A DNA stretch of 23,875 nucleotides from Pseudomonadota bacterium. Lineage in GTDB: Bacteria > Pseudomonadota > Alphaproteobacteria > Ferrovibrionales > Ferrovibrionaceae. This document shows, one piece after another, positions 14,399-22,928 of this stretch. The notes beneath the pieces were generated by a model. The model was given only the letters and a program-made list of their open reading frames with translations, ran no database searches and was not told the DNA's origin. The translations under genes and the position numbers were made by a program. Positions within the stretch are counted from its first letter, which is position 1, and every line of letters begins with the position of its first letter. The DNA is taken from the NCBI GenBank assembly GCA_021793055.1, contig JAJYTL010000010.1, positions 1 through 23,875 on the forward strand, read 5' to 3'.

Positions 14399-17300
14399 AT
14401 CTTGCCTCCCACCGACGCGCGGTGGCGATCGCGAGCGGCCTGCTTCACTGCGCGGCTGTAGTGGAGGTCGTTCCAGCGGTTGCCGTCGAAGGTCGCGCCC
14501 CCGGCGAAATCGGGTGTCGCCTCATCCCAGCCCCAGAACCATGGGTAATCAGTCTTGTCGCGGGGCTGCTCTTTGCCGCGGTCCTTGTCCCATTTGATCT
14601 TCGGCACCGCTCGGAGGACGCAGGCGTTTGCACCTCGAGCGTTTAGCGGGCGGGCGCTCATAACGGGGCGAATGTTCATCCGCACTCCATCGTTGATGTC
14701 TGGGTCCCAACCGAGCGGCTGTTCGTGGAGCGGTTTCCAGCGCACGAAAATGTCGTAAGGCGGCTCCCCCTCAAGGATCTTGATAAGTTCAGTCTTCAGA
14801 TGTTCGGAATGGGCGAGGCGTGCATCCGCTCCTTCGACGTCGGCCTTCTGGTCGGCGCGTTGTCGATCGATCCAATCTCCGAGATAGGAGTAGATCAGCT
14901 TCTCCAGAGTCCGCCTGCCTTCACCGTTCGGCGTCGCAAGGCGGTGATAGTTGACCAAAGCGTGGAAGCCGTCGCGCCGGCCATCCCAGATTTGCCAGAT
15001 GAAAGGGCGCTGGTTGAACAGCTCGCAGTGCTGGGAGAAGAAGCCGTCACGCAGCCAATCGTCTAGCGACTTGCCTGAGTAGCCTGCGTCGGTGAGTAGG
15101 CTTGCAAGCTTCGCGGCCGACCAGTCGGCGCCAAATGCTTCGGCCAGGATCGCGTTTAGGCGCTGCTCGGCCGGGGGTTCACCCTTGACCGCGGTGAGAC
15201 AAACAATGCCATCATCATCACCCAGTGATTCTAAAATATCTCGCGCGAGCGCCGGGCAATCGGGGAAACTTGAGCCAGTCTGTCGCGGCCAACGATAGCC
15301 TAGCAATCGTGTCACCGCTACCTGCAACGGTTGGATGGAACCGGCTGGGTTGCCGTTGAACAGCCACTGAGTTGGGTCGCCCGAAAAGGGTTCGGGCAAA
15401 CCATTCGGATACCTCTGCTCGGCAATCTTCTGCCAGTGCGCTAGGTCGAAGGGTATCTTCAGCAGACTTTGTGGTGTGACCTTGAGGGCCTGATCGATGT
15501 TCCGTACAGCAATTCGAAAATCGTCTGATGAACAGTAAGTCCACATCGCAGCAAGGTGGGAAATATCAGTCGGTACTATGGCGCAGCAATTTAAGTCATA
15601 TCTGTCGCCATGATAAAGAGTAACCGGCAAGTCTCCAGTCTGACTTACCACGACACCTTTCTTTCCCCAGTTCGGCTTGCCTCGGAGCCAATTCTGAGCC
15701 GCATGATTTAGGTGCTTCACGCTTTGCGCGAGTTCGTAGATTGCCCCCCGTTCTTGTTCCCAAAGAATAATATCGCTGCGACCGCCGTAAGGCTCGCTTT
15801 TGTTAACGGTGCTTTGTACAAATTCCCAAGTATTATTATTCTCAGATACTTCCCAGAATAGTCGATCAAAACGCAGAGAGTCGCCAGCAGACATCCCCGA
15901 CAAAGCCGAGGCGAAGTCACCAAGAAATCCTGTGCTTCCGGCGCTCTCGAATACCACACGCGAGTCCGGCGACTCCAACTGGTCCTTCTGTCGCAGCCGC
16001 ACACCCTCAGCGCATAACGCCTTAGCCTTCTCAGTTGGGGCTTTTGATTCGGTTACATCCCAGCCGTTTAGAATGCGGGTCCAATCAGGCTTATGGCGAG
16101 TGATGCCGACAAGAGCCGCTTTTACAACTTCGCCGCTAATTGTCTCAAAAGCTCCCGGTCCGAGTCGAACAACAAAATCCCATTGTTCGTTCCTCAATAA
16201 TTGGATTCGGAAATTCTTGTAGTGATGCTGAAACAGCCAGTTCTGTGGAGTGACCAGTACTGTGCTAGCACCAGTAGCGCAAAAACTCAAACAGCGCCGA
16301 ACAAAGCAAGTCGCCAAATCAGCCTTGGCCTCGGGGTGAACCTGTTCACAGTAATCCGCTAGAGTGTTATCCTGCTTTCCACGCCCAAGGTACGGCACGT
16401 TGGTTACGACAAGCGTGAACTGGCCCGCGAGCAATTCGGCCGCCTTCACCATCCCCTGCGCAGCGACTGCCATTTCCCGTGTTTCGTCGGTATCCGCAGC
16501 GGAAAGGGACAAAGACAGTAACGCCTCAATCTTGTCGAATCCCTCACGGAAGATGTCCGCTCCAGCACGCCGCGGCTCAATCAAGCTACCGAGCCAAGGT
16601 GCCTTGGCGAACAAGTCATAGAGCGCATCGAGGCCATTCTTGACGCGATCTTCCAATCCAACTGTCAGCAGGTTATTCTCGAATCCAAGTAGGTCGCGCT
16701 TCGCTGCGGGGTCGGCAGCCATTACCGCCTTCTCGGCCAACTTCAGCCATTCCGCCTTGGTCACTCCGATCGCAAGACCCGAACATGCGAGATTGAGACG
16801 CGGCAGGCGACGGTGGCCAATCTTCCGCCACGCCGCGAAGGCGAGATTGAAGGCTGCTATCTGCGTACAGCGCGGGTCGATCTCAAGCCCGAACAGGTTG
16901 TCCCGCAGCACAGCATCGGTGGCCGCCGACTGTGACAGTCCTTCCTCCGCCATGCGGAAAGCTATGAGGATAGGCAATGCGAAAACCAGGAAGTGCCCCG
17001 ACCCCATGCAGGGATCGAGCACCGTGAGGTCCTTCGCTGCGTGCGGCCAGCCCTCAAACGCGCCCGTGGCTGGGCGCCAAGGGCCCTCTACACCGTCGTC
17101 GGCCTTGTCTCGGACAAAGGACAGATAGCACCAGTCGATGTCACCAACCTTGCAGGCGGCGCGCAACGCAGCCTCGTCCGCAGCCGAAGTTGCGAGGTTG
17201 GGGTTGGCGGCCAGAACCCTGCCGGCCCACCAAGCGCCAAGGCTGTTGTGCAGCAGGAAGAGGACCATATAGTCCTCAGTGAAGAGCTGTGTGACAGCCG

Positions 17301-17925
17301 GCAGTTCGTCCGCGCCGATCTTGGTCTCGGACTTGTTGACCTCGTCTTTCTTGTCCGCCTGCCAGAACTGGTAGACCCAGCCGAGGCTGTCATCGGCCTC
17401 GAACACCGGCTTCGACAGCCCCTTCAGCAGGTCCTCCATTTCGGACCGCGTTTCTGGCGGCAAGGCGATTTGGAGGACGGGATCGTCCTTGCGGAAAATC
17501 TGCGGGAGCATCCGCTCGGCGTATTCGCTCGCCAGTTCGAGCCAGTCCGTCGCTTTCTCACGGGCGAGTTCCTGCACCTCGTCGAGCGTGATGGCCACGC
17601 CCGACTCCGGCTCGATCAGGAGGTCCGTCTCAGCCAGGAAGCGGGCGAACAGCATGCGATGCCAGTGCTCGTAAGCGCATTCCTGAATGAGGCGCGCGGT
17701 CTCTTGCGTGCCTGTCTTCGCGTCGCGCCGATCTCCAAGCTGCCGGCCATGTGCGCGCAATCTTGTTCGAAGGGCGCGCTGGTCCACGGTGAGATCTTTC
17801 GGCGCGTCGCCGTCCCCGACGCGAAGCTGCTGGACGGCCTGGCGGGCGCCCGCCTCAGCGATGCGGCGCGCCTGCTTGACCGTCTTTTCGAGATCCTTGC
17901 GGAGGTCGCGGGTTATCGAGGTCAT
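14395..17925 (-). CDS. pglX: PglX (BrxX), adenine-specific DNA methyltransferase of BREX
   Basis: 1176 residues, usual for type I BREX. The SAM-binding motif DPCMGSGHF is at 304-312 and the catalytic motif IV reads NVPY at 509-512, in place of the usual NPPY. An N-terminal helical domain (1-290) and a long C-terminal specificity region surround the methyltransferase. PglX adds N6-methyl groups to a non-palindromic site and marks self DNA; with the other BREX proteins it also takes part in exclusion. Residues about 540-810 (DNA 15500-16300) are distinctly AT-richer than the rest of the gene (hand counts of four 60-bp rows gave 40-52% G+C, against 62% in a control row), which points to a replaced target-recognition part. 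It follows brxC after 11 bp; upstream TAAGGCG is a weak ribosome binding site. Confidence 0.94.
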   Translation of the reverse strand: MTSITRDLRKDLEKTVKQARRIAEAGARQAVQQLRVGDGDAPKDLTVDQRALRTRLRAHGRQLGDRRDAKTGTQETARLIQECAYEHWHRMLFARFLAETDLLIEPESGVAITLDEVQELAREKATDWLELASEYAERMLPQIFRKDDPVLQIALPPETRSEMEDLLKGLSKPVFEADDSLGWVYQFWQADKKDEVNKSETKIGADELPAVTQLFTEDYMVLFLLHNSLGAWWAGRVLAANPNLATSAADEAALRAACKVGDIDWCYLSFVRDKADDGVEGPWRPATGAFEGWPHAAKDLTVLDPCMGSGHFLVFALPILIAFRMAEEGLSQSAATDAVLRDNLFGLEIDPRCTQIAAFNLAFAAWRKIGHRRLPRLNLACSGLAIGVTKAEWLKLAEKAVMAADPAAKRDLLGFENNLLTVGLEDRVKNGLDALYDLFAKAPWLGSLIEPRRAGADIFREGFDKIEALLSLSLSAADTDETREMAVAAQGMVKAAELLAGQFTLVVTNVPYLGRGKQDNTLADYCEQVHPEAKADLATCFVRRCLSFCATGASTVLVTPQNWLFQHHYKNFRIQLLRNEQWDFVVRLGPGAFETISGEVVKAALVGITRHKPDWTRILNGWDVTESKAPTEKAKALCAEGVRLRQKDQLESPDSRVVFESAGSTGFLGDFASALSGMSAGDSLRFDRLFWEVSENNNTWEFVQSTVNKSEPYGGRSDIILWEQERGAIYELAQSVKHLNHAAQNWLRGKPNWGKKGVVVSQTGDLPVTLYHGDRYDLNCCAIVPTDISHLAAMWTYCSSDDFRIAVRNIDQALKVTPQSLLKIPFDLAHWQKIAEQRYPNGLPEPFSGDPTQWLFNGNPAGSIQPLQVAVTRLLGYRWPRQTGSSFPDCPALARDILESLGDDDGIVCLTAVKGEPPAEQRLNAILAEAFGADWSAAKLASLLTDAGYSGKSLDDWLRDGFFSQHCELFNQRPFIWQIWDGRRDGFHALVNYHRLATPNGEGRRTLEKLIYSYLGDWIDRQRADQKADVEGADARLAHSEHLKTELIKILEGEPPYDIFVRWKPLHEQPLGWDPDINDGVRMNIRPVMSARPLNARGANACVLRAVPKIKWDKDRGKEQPRDKTDYPWFWGWDEATPDFAGGATFDGNRWNDLHYSRAVKQAARDRHRASVGGKI

Positions 17926-17936
17926 TCGGGTTCGCC

Positions 17937-20900
17937 TTAGTTCACAAGCACGGGGCCGTGGCGCACCGCTTCAATAAGGGTTGCTGTCTGGCGCTTGACC
18001 CAGGCCTCGACCTCCGCGGCGTCTCGGAGCGTGCTGCGCTCCAGCGTGACGGTCTGAACCTTGGGCTCCAACAGCCGCGCAGCCCGCTCGATTGCCAGAG
18101 CCACACGGCCGGCTATGGCGTCAATCTCCGCCTGGATGTTCGACAGAGGCTTTTGATCCAAATGGCCCACCAGCGCATCGTCGCTGGCAATGTCCGGCTT
18201 GCTCGGTGCGCTCAGGCCGACCGCGGTTTTGATGGTGTCCTGGTCAGCCGGGAGGACCTTCGTCCAGACGCTATTGCTGGCAAGCGAGGCCATGGCCGCG
18301 CCGAACGCTGCCTCGTAATCGGTTCGCCCCTTCTGCACGGCATCGCGAAGCAAGCCGGCCAGGGCGACGCGGATCGCGCTCGCTGGATCAGCCTTCTCCA
18401 GCAGCAGACGTTGGCCGCGTATTGCGTCGATCTGCTCCAGATGCGGCTTCGCTTCGGACATGGCCGCCGCGTGTTTTTCAAGCCGTACAACCAAATTCCA
18501 GGTCGGCAGCCGCTGGGCAATCAGATCGCGCGTGATCGTCCACGCCTTGATCTTGTCCTCCCACTCCGGCGCCTTGGTCTTGATGGCCACTAGCTGCTCG
18601 TTGCCCACCAGCCGCTGGGTGTCCTCGATCTCGGTTGTCGCCGGCGAGGGGGGCAAAGGCACGTCGCCACCCGCAGATTTTGCGAGTGCAATGAAACCGC
18701 TGAGAAATTCCCCGGCGCGGACAGCTTCCTCGCCGCTCTTGCAGGAAAGCCCCAAAGCCTGGAAGAGCTTTCGCAGGATCAGGCGGTCTCCCACGGTGAG
18801 TGTGGCGTGCTCGACCCGGAAGTCGGCCTTGGCAATCTTGTTTTGATCAAGCTGGCCGAGCGGAATTGCCTGACCATTCAGGGTAGCGGTGAGGTGCTGG
18901 AGCCGATGCAGGGCAATCAGCGCCGCGTCGACAGCGTCACGCGGCCAGCCAAAGGGCGTTCCACCCAATGTCTTGCGGACGTCCGACCCGGATTTGCCGG
19001 CGCCGATGGTGCTGATCACCTGCTGACAGACGGCGTGCTTCTCGGTCGCGTCGGTGTGGCCTGTTGGCTGAAAGGGGTGGTCGGCGCCATCGCGGGCGCG
19101 CTTGATGACCGCCTCCCATGCCGCCGAGTCCGCCTCCTTGAAGCGCGGAAACAACCGCACGAGCGAGGCGTCGGTCGCGGCCTTGATACGGTCATCCAGC
19201 GACGTCAACAGGACTTCGCTCCCGCCACCCTGGAAGACCTTGGCGTTCGCCACGACGTCTCGGATCAGGCGATCGCGGTCGCCCACCGCGCGTGCCCGAC
19301 GGCTGTCCATGCTCTGGCGAGCTTCCTGGCCTTCAGCGGTCGTCGGATTGCCCTTGGCGTCGAGCGTTTGCTGGGTGGCGTCGGCCTCGACGATCAACCG
19401 CCGAACGTCCTCGGCTGACTGGCGCGGAATGAACACGAACAGGATCGGGCTGTCGGTGCCGGCAGAACGCGCGGCCTCCAGCACATCTTTCTCGGCGCAG
19501 GACCACCCGTCGCGGATCCAGATCGGGACGCTGCTGCCGTCGACCACTGGCGCGGTCTGTTCCCGATGGATCAGAAACTGGCGTGGCTCTTTCGCCGCGC
19601 CCTGCATGACGCGGATGGCGCGAACCGTCTTGTCGATATCGCCGTACAGAAGCTGATCACGCTTGAATTGGACCGCTGCATCGTCGTTGTTGAGTTTGGT
19701 TTGCCGGTTGCGGAACTCCCGGTCCCAGTCGCTGCCTTCTCGGGTCTGAAGACGATACTCGTCGCCGACCAGCATCAGCACGCCCTGGTCGCTCAGCTTT
19801 TTCAGCTTCTCTTCCACCTCTGATCGCAGTTTGCCGTTATCGGCCGTCAGATCGTCGATCAGCAGATCGGCCAAGTGATCCTTGGTGGCGCGAACGCCAA
19901 TATCAGCGCCGGCCTCCCGCTTCAGTTTTCCGATCAGAAAGACCAGGCCGCAAATACGCTGCGCGATCGGCCCTTCGGTTCGCCCGACCAGGATGATGCG
20001 CTCGTTGATTTCACGGAGCAGCACGCCCGTATTCACCATCTCTGGCGCGAGCGCTTCAAAAAGTTCATCAGCCGGCACGACCGAACCGAGGGGGCGTTCG
20101 GAGACCTTCGCGACCGCATCGTGGATGATGCGCAACTGCGAGCGGAGCTGGCTGCTTGTGCCGGCCGCATCTATCTGGCGGAAGCAGTTCTCCCAAAAAC
20201 GCCGCCGAACCGGTAGCAGCGGATAGTCGTCGACGATGATCGCGCGATCTTCGATCGTCTCACCGATGCGCGTACCTTGAAGCTGCCGCGAGACTTCGCC
20301 CGCGTGCTTGTCGAGCAGGGCGCGCACATTCGCGACTGCCGTGGGCTTTTTTTGCAGCAGGACCTTCCGAGTGACCGTCTCGACCTCGGCATCCGACAGG
20401 GGGACGCGGATCGTGAAGCGGTCGAGCAAGTATGTCAGAAGCTGAATTTCGGTTAGCGCACTTTGACCAGCCGCCACGACCATGACGTGGCTGTCGAGCT
20501 GCTTTGAGGCTGCTTCCGTGACCTCTGTAAGAAGCGACGCGCGTTGCTGGGAGTCGCCGATATATTGTTGGGCTTCGTCGAGAATGAGGAGTGTGCAAGG
20601 AAGCCGACCATCTTTGGCTTTGAGCCTCAGCGCTTCCTTCGCGACCAGGAGGAACTGTTCCGTGGTAATATCGGATGTCTGCGGTGGAAATTGCGCTTTG
20701 AGAAGCTGCTTCGCTTCCGCTTCACTTGCGGCGAAATTGGCATCGCTCGCCATCACGGCACGGGCTATCGGCCCGCTGACATAGAGGTTGTTGAGCTCGC
20801 GCTCGAAGGGCTTGCCGCTCGCTTCGACGGCCGCCTTCACCTTGTCGAACTGACCTTGCGAGTGCAGCCACAGGCAGAAACGGGCTTGTGGGTATTGCTC

Positions 20901-21386
20901 GGGAAGCCCGACGGCTCGCAGCAAAATGGAGAGTATCGTCAGCCGGACGTTATCGGTGGTGCCGCTGGGCAGTGCGCCAGCGGCGGCGATCAGCCCACCC
21001 GCTCGCTTCCCCGCGGTGTCCAGTTCACGGAGTAGGGCACGAAGGTCTTCGGGGATCGACGGCACAAGGCTTCTGGCGGTCGCGCCATCGGGGAAGCTGG
21101 TGTCCTGCCAGAGGTGGCAGAGCATCTTCAGCAGGTGCGATTTGCCGCTGCCGAAAAACCCGCTCACCCATGCGCCGCGTTGACTCGTCTTGCCGATATT
21201 GTCGAGGAAAGAGCGAATGATCTTTTGAACGCCATCCGCGTACTGCCCCTCGCAGACGAATGTCTCAAGCTCGCCGCGCAATTCGGATTGCGTCCGTTCG
21301 TTGCGGCTGTCCGAAATGCGAGCCTGGCCCTGGTTCACCAGTGGATAGGATGCCGGGTCCCGCTGTAGGGCATCTTTGATTTTCAC
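17937..21386 (-). CDS. brxC: BrxC, large P-loop ATPase of BREX (PglY-like)
   Basis: 1149 residues from the GTG at 21386. The longer frame adds 17 arginine-rich residues that only shadow brxB; AAGGAGG (21393-21399 region on the minus strand) lies 6 bases or so before the GTG, and the family's start VKIKDALQRDP begins there. Walker A is GFFGSGKS (76-83) and Walker B LLILDEAQQY near 264-272. The rest is long, helical and partly coiled. BrxC is needed for BREX methylation and exclusion and probably acts as a DNA- or partner-loading ATPase. The start overlaps the brxB stop (GTGA), showing coupling. Confidence 0.93.
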   Translation of the reverse strand: MKIKDALQRDPASYPLVNQGQARISDSRNERTQSELRGELETFVCEGQYADGVQKIIRSFLDNIGKTSQRGAWVSGFFGSGKSHLLKMLCHLWQDTSFPDGATARSLVPSIPEDLRALLRELDTAGKRAGGLIAAAGALPSGTTDNVRLTILSILLRAVGLPEQYPQARFCLWLHSQGQFDKVKAAVEASGKPFERELNNLYVSGPIARAVMASDANFAASEAEAKQLLKAQFPPQTSDITTEQFLLVAKEALRLKAKDGRLPCTLLILDEAQQYIGDSQQRASLLTEVTEAASKQLDSHVMVVAAGQSALTEIQLLTYLLDRFTIRVPLSDAEVETVTRKVLLQKKPTAVANVRALLDKHAGEVSRQLQGTRIGETIEDRAIIVDDYPLLPVRRRFWENCFRQIDAAGTSSQLRSQLRIIHDAVAKVSERPLGSVVPADELFEALAPEMVNTGVLLREINERIILVGRTEGPIAQRICGLVFLIGKLKREAGADIGVRATKDHLADLLIDDLTADNGKLRSEVEEKLKKLSDQGVLMLVGDEYRLQTREGSDWDREFRNRQTKLNNDDAAVQFKRDQLLYGDIDKTVRAIRVMQGAAKEPRQFLIHREQTAPVVDGSSVPIWIRDGWSCAEKDVLEAARSAGTDSPILFVFIPRQSAEDVRRLIVEADATQQTLDAKGNPTTAEGQEARQSMDSRRARAVGDRDRLIRDVVANAKVFQGGGSEVLLTSLDDRIKAATDASLVRLFPRFKEADSAAWEAVIKRARDGADHPFQPTGHTDATEKHAVCQQVISTIGAGKSGSDVRKTLGGTPFGWPRDAVDAALIALHRLQHLTATLNGQAIPLGQLDQNKIAKADFRVEHATLTVGDRLILRKLFQALGLSCKSGEEAVRAGEFLSGFIALAKSAGGDVPLPPSPATTEIEDTQRLVGNEQLVAIKTKAPEWEDKIKAWTITRDLIAQRLPTWNLVVRLEKHAAAMSEAKPHLEQIDAIRGQRLLLEKADPASAIRVALAGLLRDAVQKGRTDYEAAFGAAMASLASNSVWTKVLPADQDTIKTAVGLSAPSKPDIASDDALVGHLDQKPLSNIQAEIDAIAGRVALAIERAARLLEPKVQTVTLERSTLRDAAEVEAWVKRQTATLIEAVRHGPVLVN

Positions 21387-21946
21387 AGCGTTCCTCCTTC
21401 GCCGTGGAGCGTGATCGGCACGGCAAGGTAGTTCCAACCGTCGCGTGCATCGAGCAGCCGGTAATTGTTACGTTCGAACTGGCCCGGGAAAAATACGACG
21501 AGGCGTCCCCGAATGTCGGCCTCTACGATTTTTAGCACTTGAGATATGCGGGCGAAGCCGAACAGGGCGCCGACTCCCAGAACGGCCACAACCGTATTGG
21601 GCGTGACATCGGATTTTTGAAGTTCCGCCCGAAGGCGCTCCGCCACGAACTCCGGAAATTCGGCATCGAGCTTGAGTTGAAGATCTTCGGGCGATTGGAA
21701 ATATTCGTCGCGATAGTCGTCTGCCGCCATCCATTCTGCAAAAATGGCGGATAGGTCGATTTCACGCCAATCGTGTCCCGCCTCACGGGTCGCCGTTTCA
21801 AAGGCAAGGACGCGCGCTCGTAGCGTCCGTTCAAGTTCTTTGTCGTAGACCACCATCACAACGCGCTGTGCGCCGGCAACAGTGCGCTGCCAAGGGGTGG
21901 CAATATGACGTCCGTAGCGTTCGGCCAGGTCTTCAATGCGCGCCAT
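21383..21946 (-). CDS. brxB: BrxB, DUF1788-family BREX protein
   Basis: 187 residues from the ATG at 21946, preceded at 7 bases by GGAAGG. A GTG at 21952 that overlaps the brxA stop would add two residues but would place the ribosome binding site too close. The sequence has the DUF1788 layout: an N-terminal helix, VVMVVYDKELE, a long helical middle and a C-terminal block VVAVLGVGALFGFARIS followed by LVVFFPGQFERNNYRLLD. Type I BREX needs BrxB for exclusion and methylation, probably through contacts with PglZ; it has no known catalytic activity. Its stop overlaps the brxC start. Confidence 0.9.
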   Translation of the reverse strand: MARIEDLAERYGRHIATPWQRTVAGAQRVVMVVYDKELERTLRARVLAFETATREAGHDWREIDLSAIFAEWMAADDYRDEYFQSPEDLQLKLDAEFPEFVAERLRAELQKSDVTPNTVVAVLGVGALFGFARISQVLKIVEADIRGRLVVFFPGQFERNNYRLLDARDGWNYLAVPITLHGEGGTL

Positions 21947-21948
21947 GA

Positions 21949-22746
21949 TCACGCCTTCCCAGCGTAAGGATCGAGCCGCGACAGATTGAACTCGACGACG
22001 TCGCCGGCCATTCGCAAGTCGAGTAGACCAGACCGCTTCGCATCAAGGGCAAGTTGGCGCGCGTGCGATGGCTCACAGTCGAGTACCCTAAGCCACCCGC
22101 ACGAGAAGATTTCAGCGCCGCGGAAGCCGGCGGCGTGGGCGAGGTAGATGGCAAAAGTCACAGCGGTCGGTGACGGCAGCACCATCCGCCGTTTCTTGAA
22201 CGTTCGACCCTCAAGGTGTCCTGACTGTGCCCAGGTGCTTGCGGCATTGCGGCACACTTTTTCCAGTGTGCTATCGTTCAGTCGGTCTCCAACGACGGCT
22301 TGCAGTGCGCCCTTCATTGCGTCTCGTTGAAGCTCGGCATTGGCGGGCATCGCGACGATCGCTGGACATGTCGCTGCTAGCAGCGGATCTCTGGCGATCG
22401 CTGCCAGTAGGGCGAGGAGCGGCCGACCATCAGCCCCTATATCCCAAAGCCTGCGGAGGACTCGGAACAGGGGAATCGTTGGGTCTAGACCATAGAGTTC
22501 CCCCAGCCGTTGGTTGCTGAGTCTGCGCGTCGATGCGGTTTGCTTGGACAGACAGTTGCCGTCGATGATCGCGGCCGCGTAGTCGGCGCGGCGCGTGTCG
22601 GGGGCTGTCGCCTGAAGGACGTGGCTGAGCTCCTCGAACATCATCGTTCGACTGGTGTGGGTCCCCTTCGCTCCGAAGCGGAAGCCGACCGTCTCTGCTT
22701 CCCTGGTCGGACCCGAGAACAAAAGAAAAACACCAGCCAATTCCAT
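21949..22746 (-). CDS. brxA: BrxA, DUF1819-family BREX protein
   Basis: 265 residues from the ATG at 22746, chosen because GGAG lies 9 bases upstream. An earlier ATG at 22791 would add 15 residues, has no ribosome binding site and would lie upstream of the predicted transcription start. The conserved part starts with FRFGAKGTHTSRTMMFEEL and continues with NCLSKQTASTRRLSNQRLGELYGLD, fitting the DUF1819/BrxA family. BrxA of E. coli and Acinetobacter is about 200 residues and binds DNA; this one is longer. It is the first gene of the BREX operon and is followed by brxB after 2 bp. Identity is well supported by operon order, less so by any single motif. Confidence 0.82.
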   Translation of the reverse strand: MELAGVFLLFSGPTREAETVGFRFGAKGTHTSRTMMFEELSHVLQATAPDTRRADYAAAIIDGNCLSKQTASTRRLSNQRLGELYGLDPTIPLFRVLRRLWDIGADGRPLLALLAAIARDPLLAATCPAIVAMPANAELQRDAMKGALQAVVGDRLNDSTLEKVCRNAASTWAQSGHLEGRTFKKRRMVLPSPTAVTFAIYLAHAAGFRGAEIFSCGWLRVLDCEPSHARQLALDAKRSGLLDLRMAGDVVEFNLSRLDPYAGKA

Positions 22747-22758
22747 CTTGTAGCGCTC

Positions 22759-22778
22759 CGCCGGCAAATTTGCCGGCG
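22759..22778. promoter_or_regulatory. Palindrome 1 before brxA (candidate operator)
   Basis: CGCCGGCAAATTTGCCGGCG is a perfect 20-bp palindrome. It begins 12 bp upstream of the brxA ATG and abuts its GGAG. The same half-site CGCCGGCAA, with the same 2-bp centre length, recurs at 22828-22847, so this is a repeated protein-binding site rather than a chance palindrome. It would cover the transcription start predicted from the promoter at 22780-22808. Confidence 0.7.
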
Positions 22779-22779
22779 C

Positions 22780-22808
22780 AAAATGAATCATCTTGACTCG
22801 CCAGTCAA
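22780..22808 (-). promoter_or_regulatory. Possible promoter of the BREX operon
   Basis: On the minus strand TTGACT (22808-22803) fits a -35 box and, 17 bp further, CATTTT (22785-22780) is a weak -10 box. The -35 box is half of a separate dyad. The weak -10 box would suit a regulated promoter; another candidate -10, TAATAT at 22817-22812, has no matching -35. Confidence 0.35.
22793..22808. repeat. Dyad TTGACT-CGCC-AGTCAA between the two palindromes
   Basis: Perfect 6-bp arms separated by 4 bp. Its centre lies 32 bp from palindrome 1 and 37 bp from palindrome 2. It shares no sequence with them, so it may bind another protein, and it contains the putative -35 box of the BREX promoter. Confidence 0.5.
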
Positions 22809-22825
22809 CTCATATTAGGTGTTTG

Positions 22826-22849
22826 GCCGCCGGCAAGATTGCCGGCGGC
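22826..22849. promoter_or_regulatory. Palindrome 2 before brxA, same core as palindrome 1 (candidate operator)
   Basis: Arms GCCGCCGGCAA and TTGCCGGCGGC pair perfectly over 11 bp around a GA centre. The inner 20 bp are CGCCGGCAA-NN-TTGCCGGCG, the same core as at 22759-22778; the two centres are 69 bp apart. The element lies between the putative BREX promoter and the divergent MBL gene, so one regulator could act on both. Confidence 0.7.
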
Positions 22850-22928
22850 GCGGATGGCGATTCTACGTCGCGCCTAACCCGGGCCGCTGGCTGTAACGCC
22901 ACCCGCCCTAGCTGAAAGGCGAGCGGGC

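Noticed and set aside
21387..21437. 17-residue upstream extension of BrxC
   Set aside because: The GTG at 21386 has a strong Shine-Dalgarno and matches the family's start; the extension lies within brxB.
10011..22746. Type 2 BREX (Pgl) or DISARM
   Set aside because: There is no PglW kinase and no DISARM helicase or DUF1998 gene; brxA, brxB and brxL together define type I.
22747..22791. 15-residue upstream extension of BrxA
   Set aside because: There is no ribosome binding site at 22791 and the extension is encoded by the operator palindrome; the ATG at 22746 has GGAG at a fair distance.
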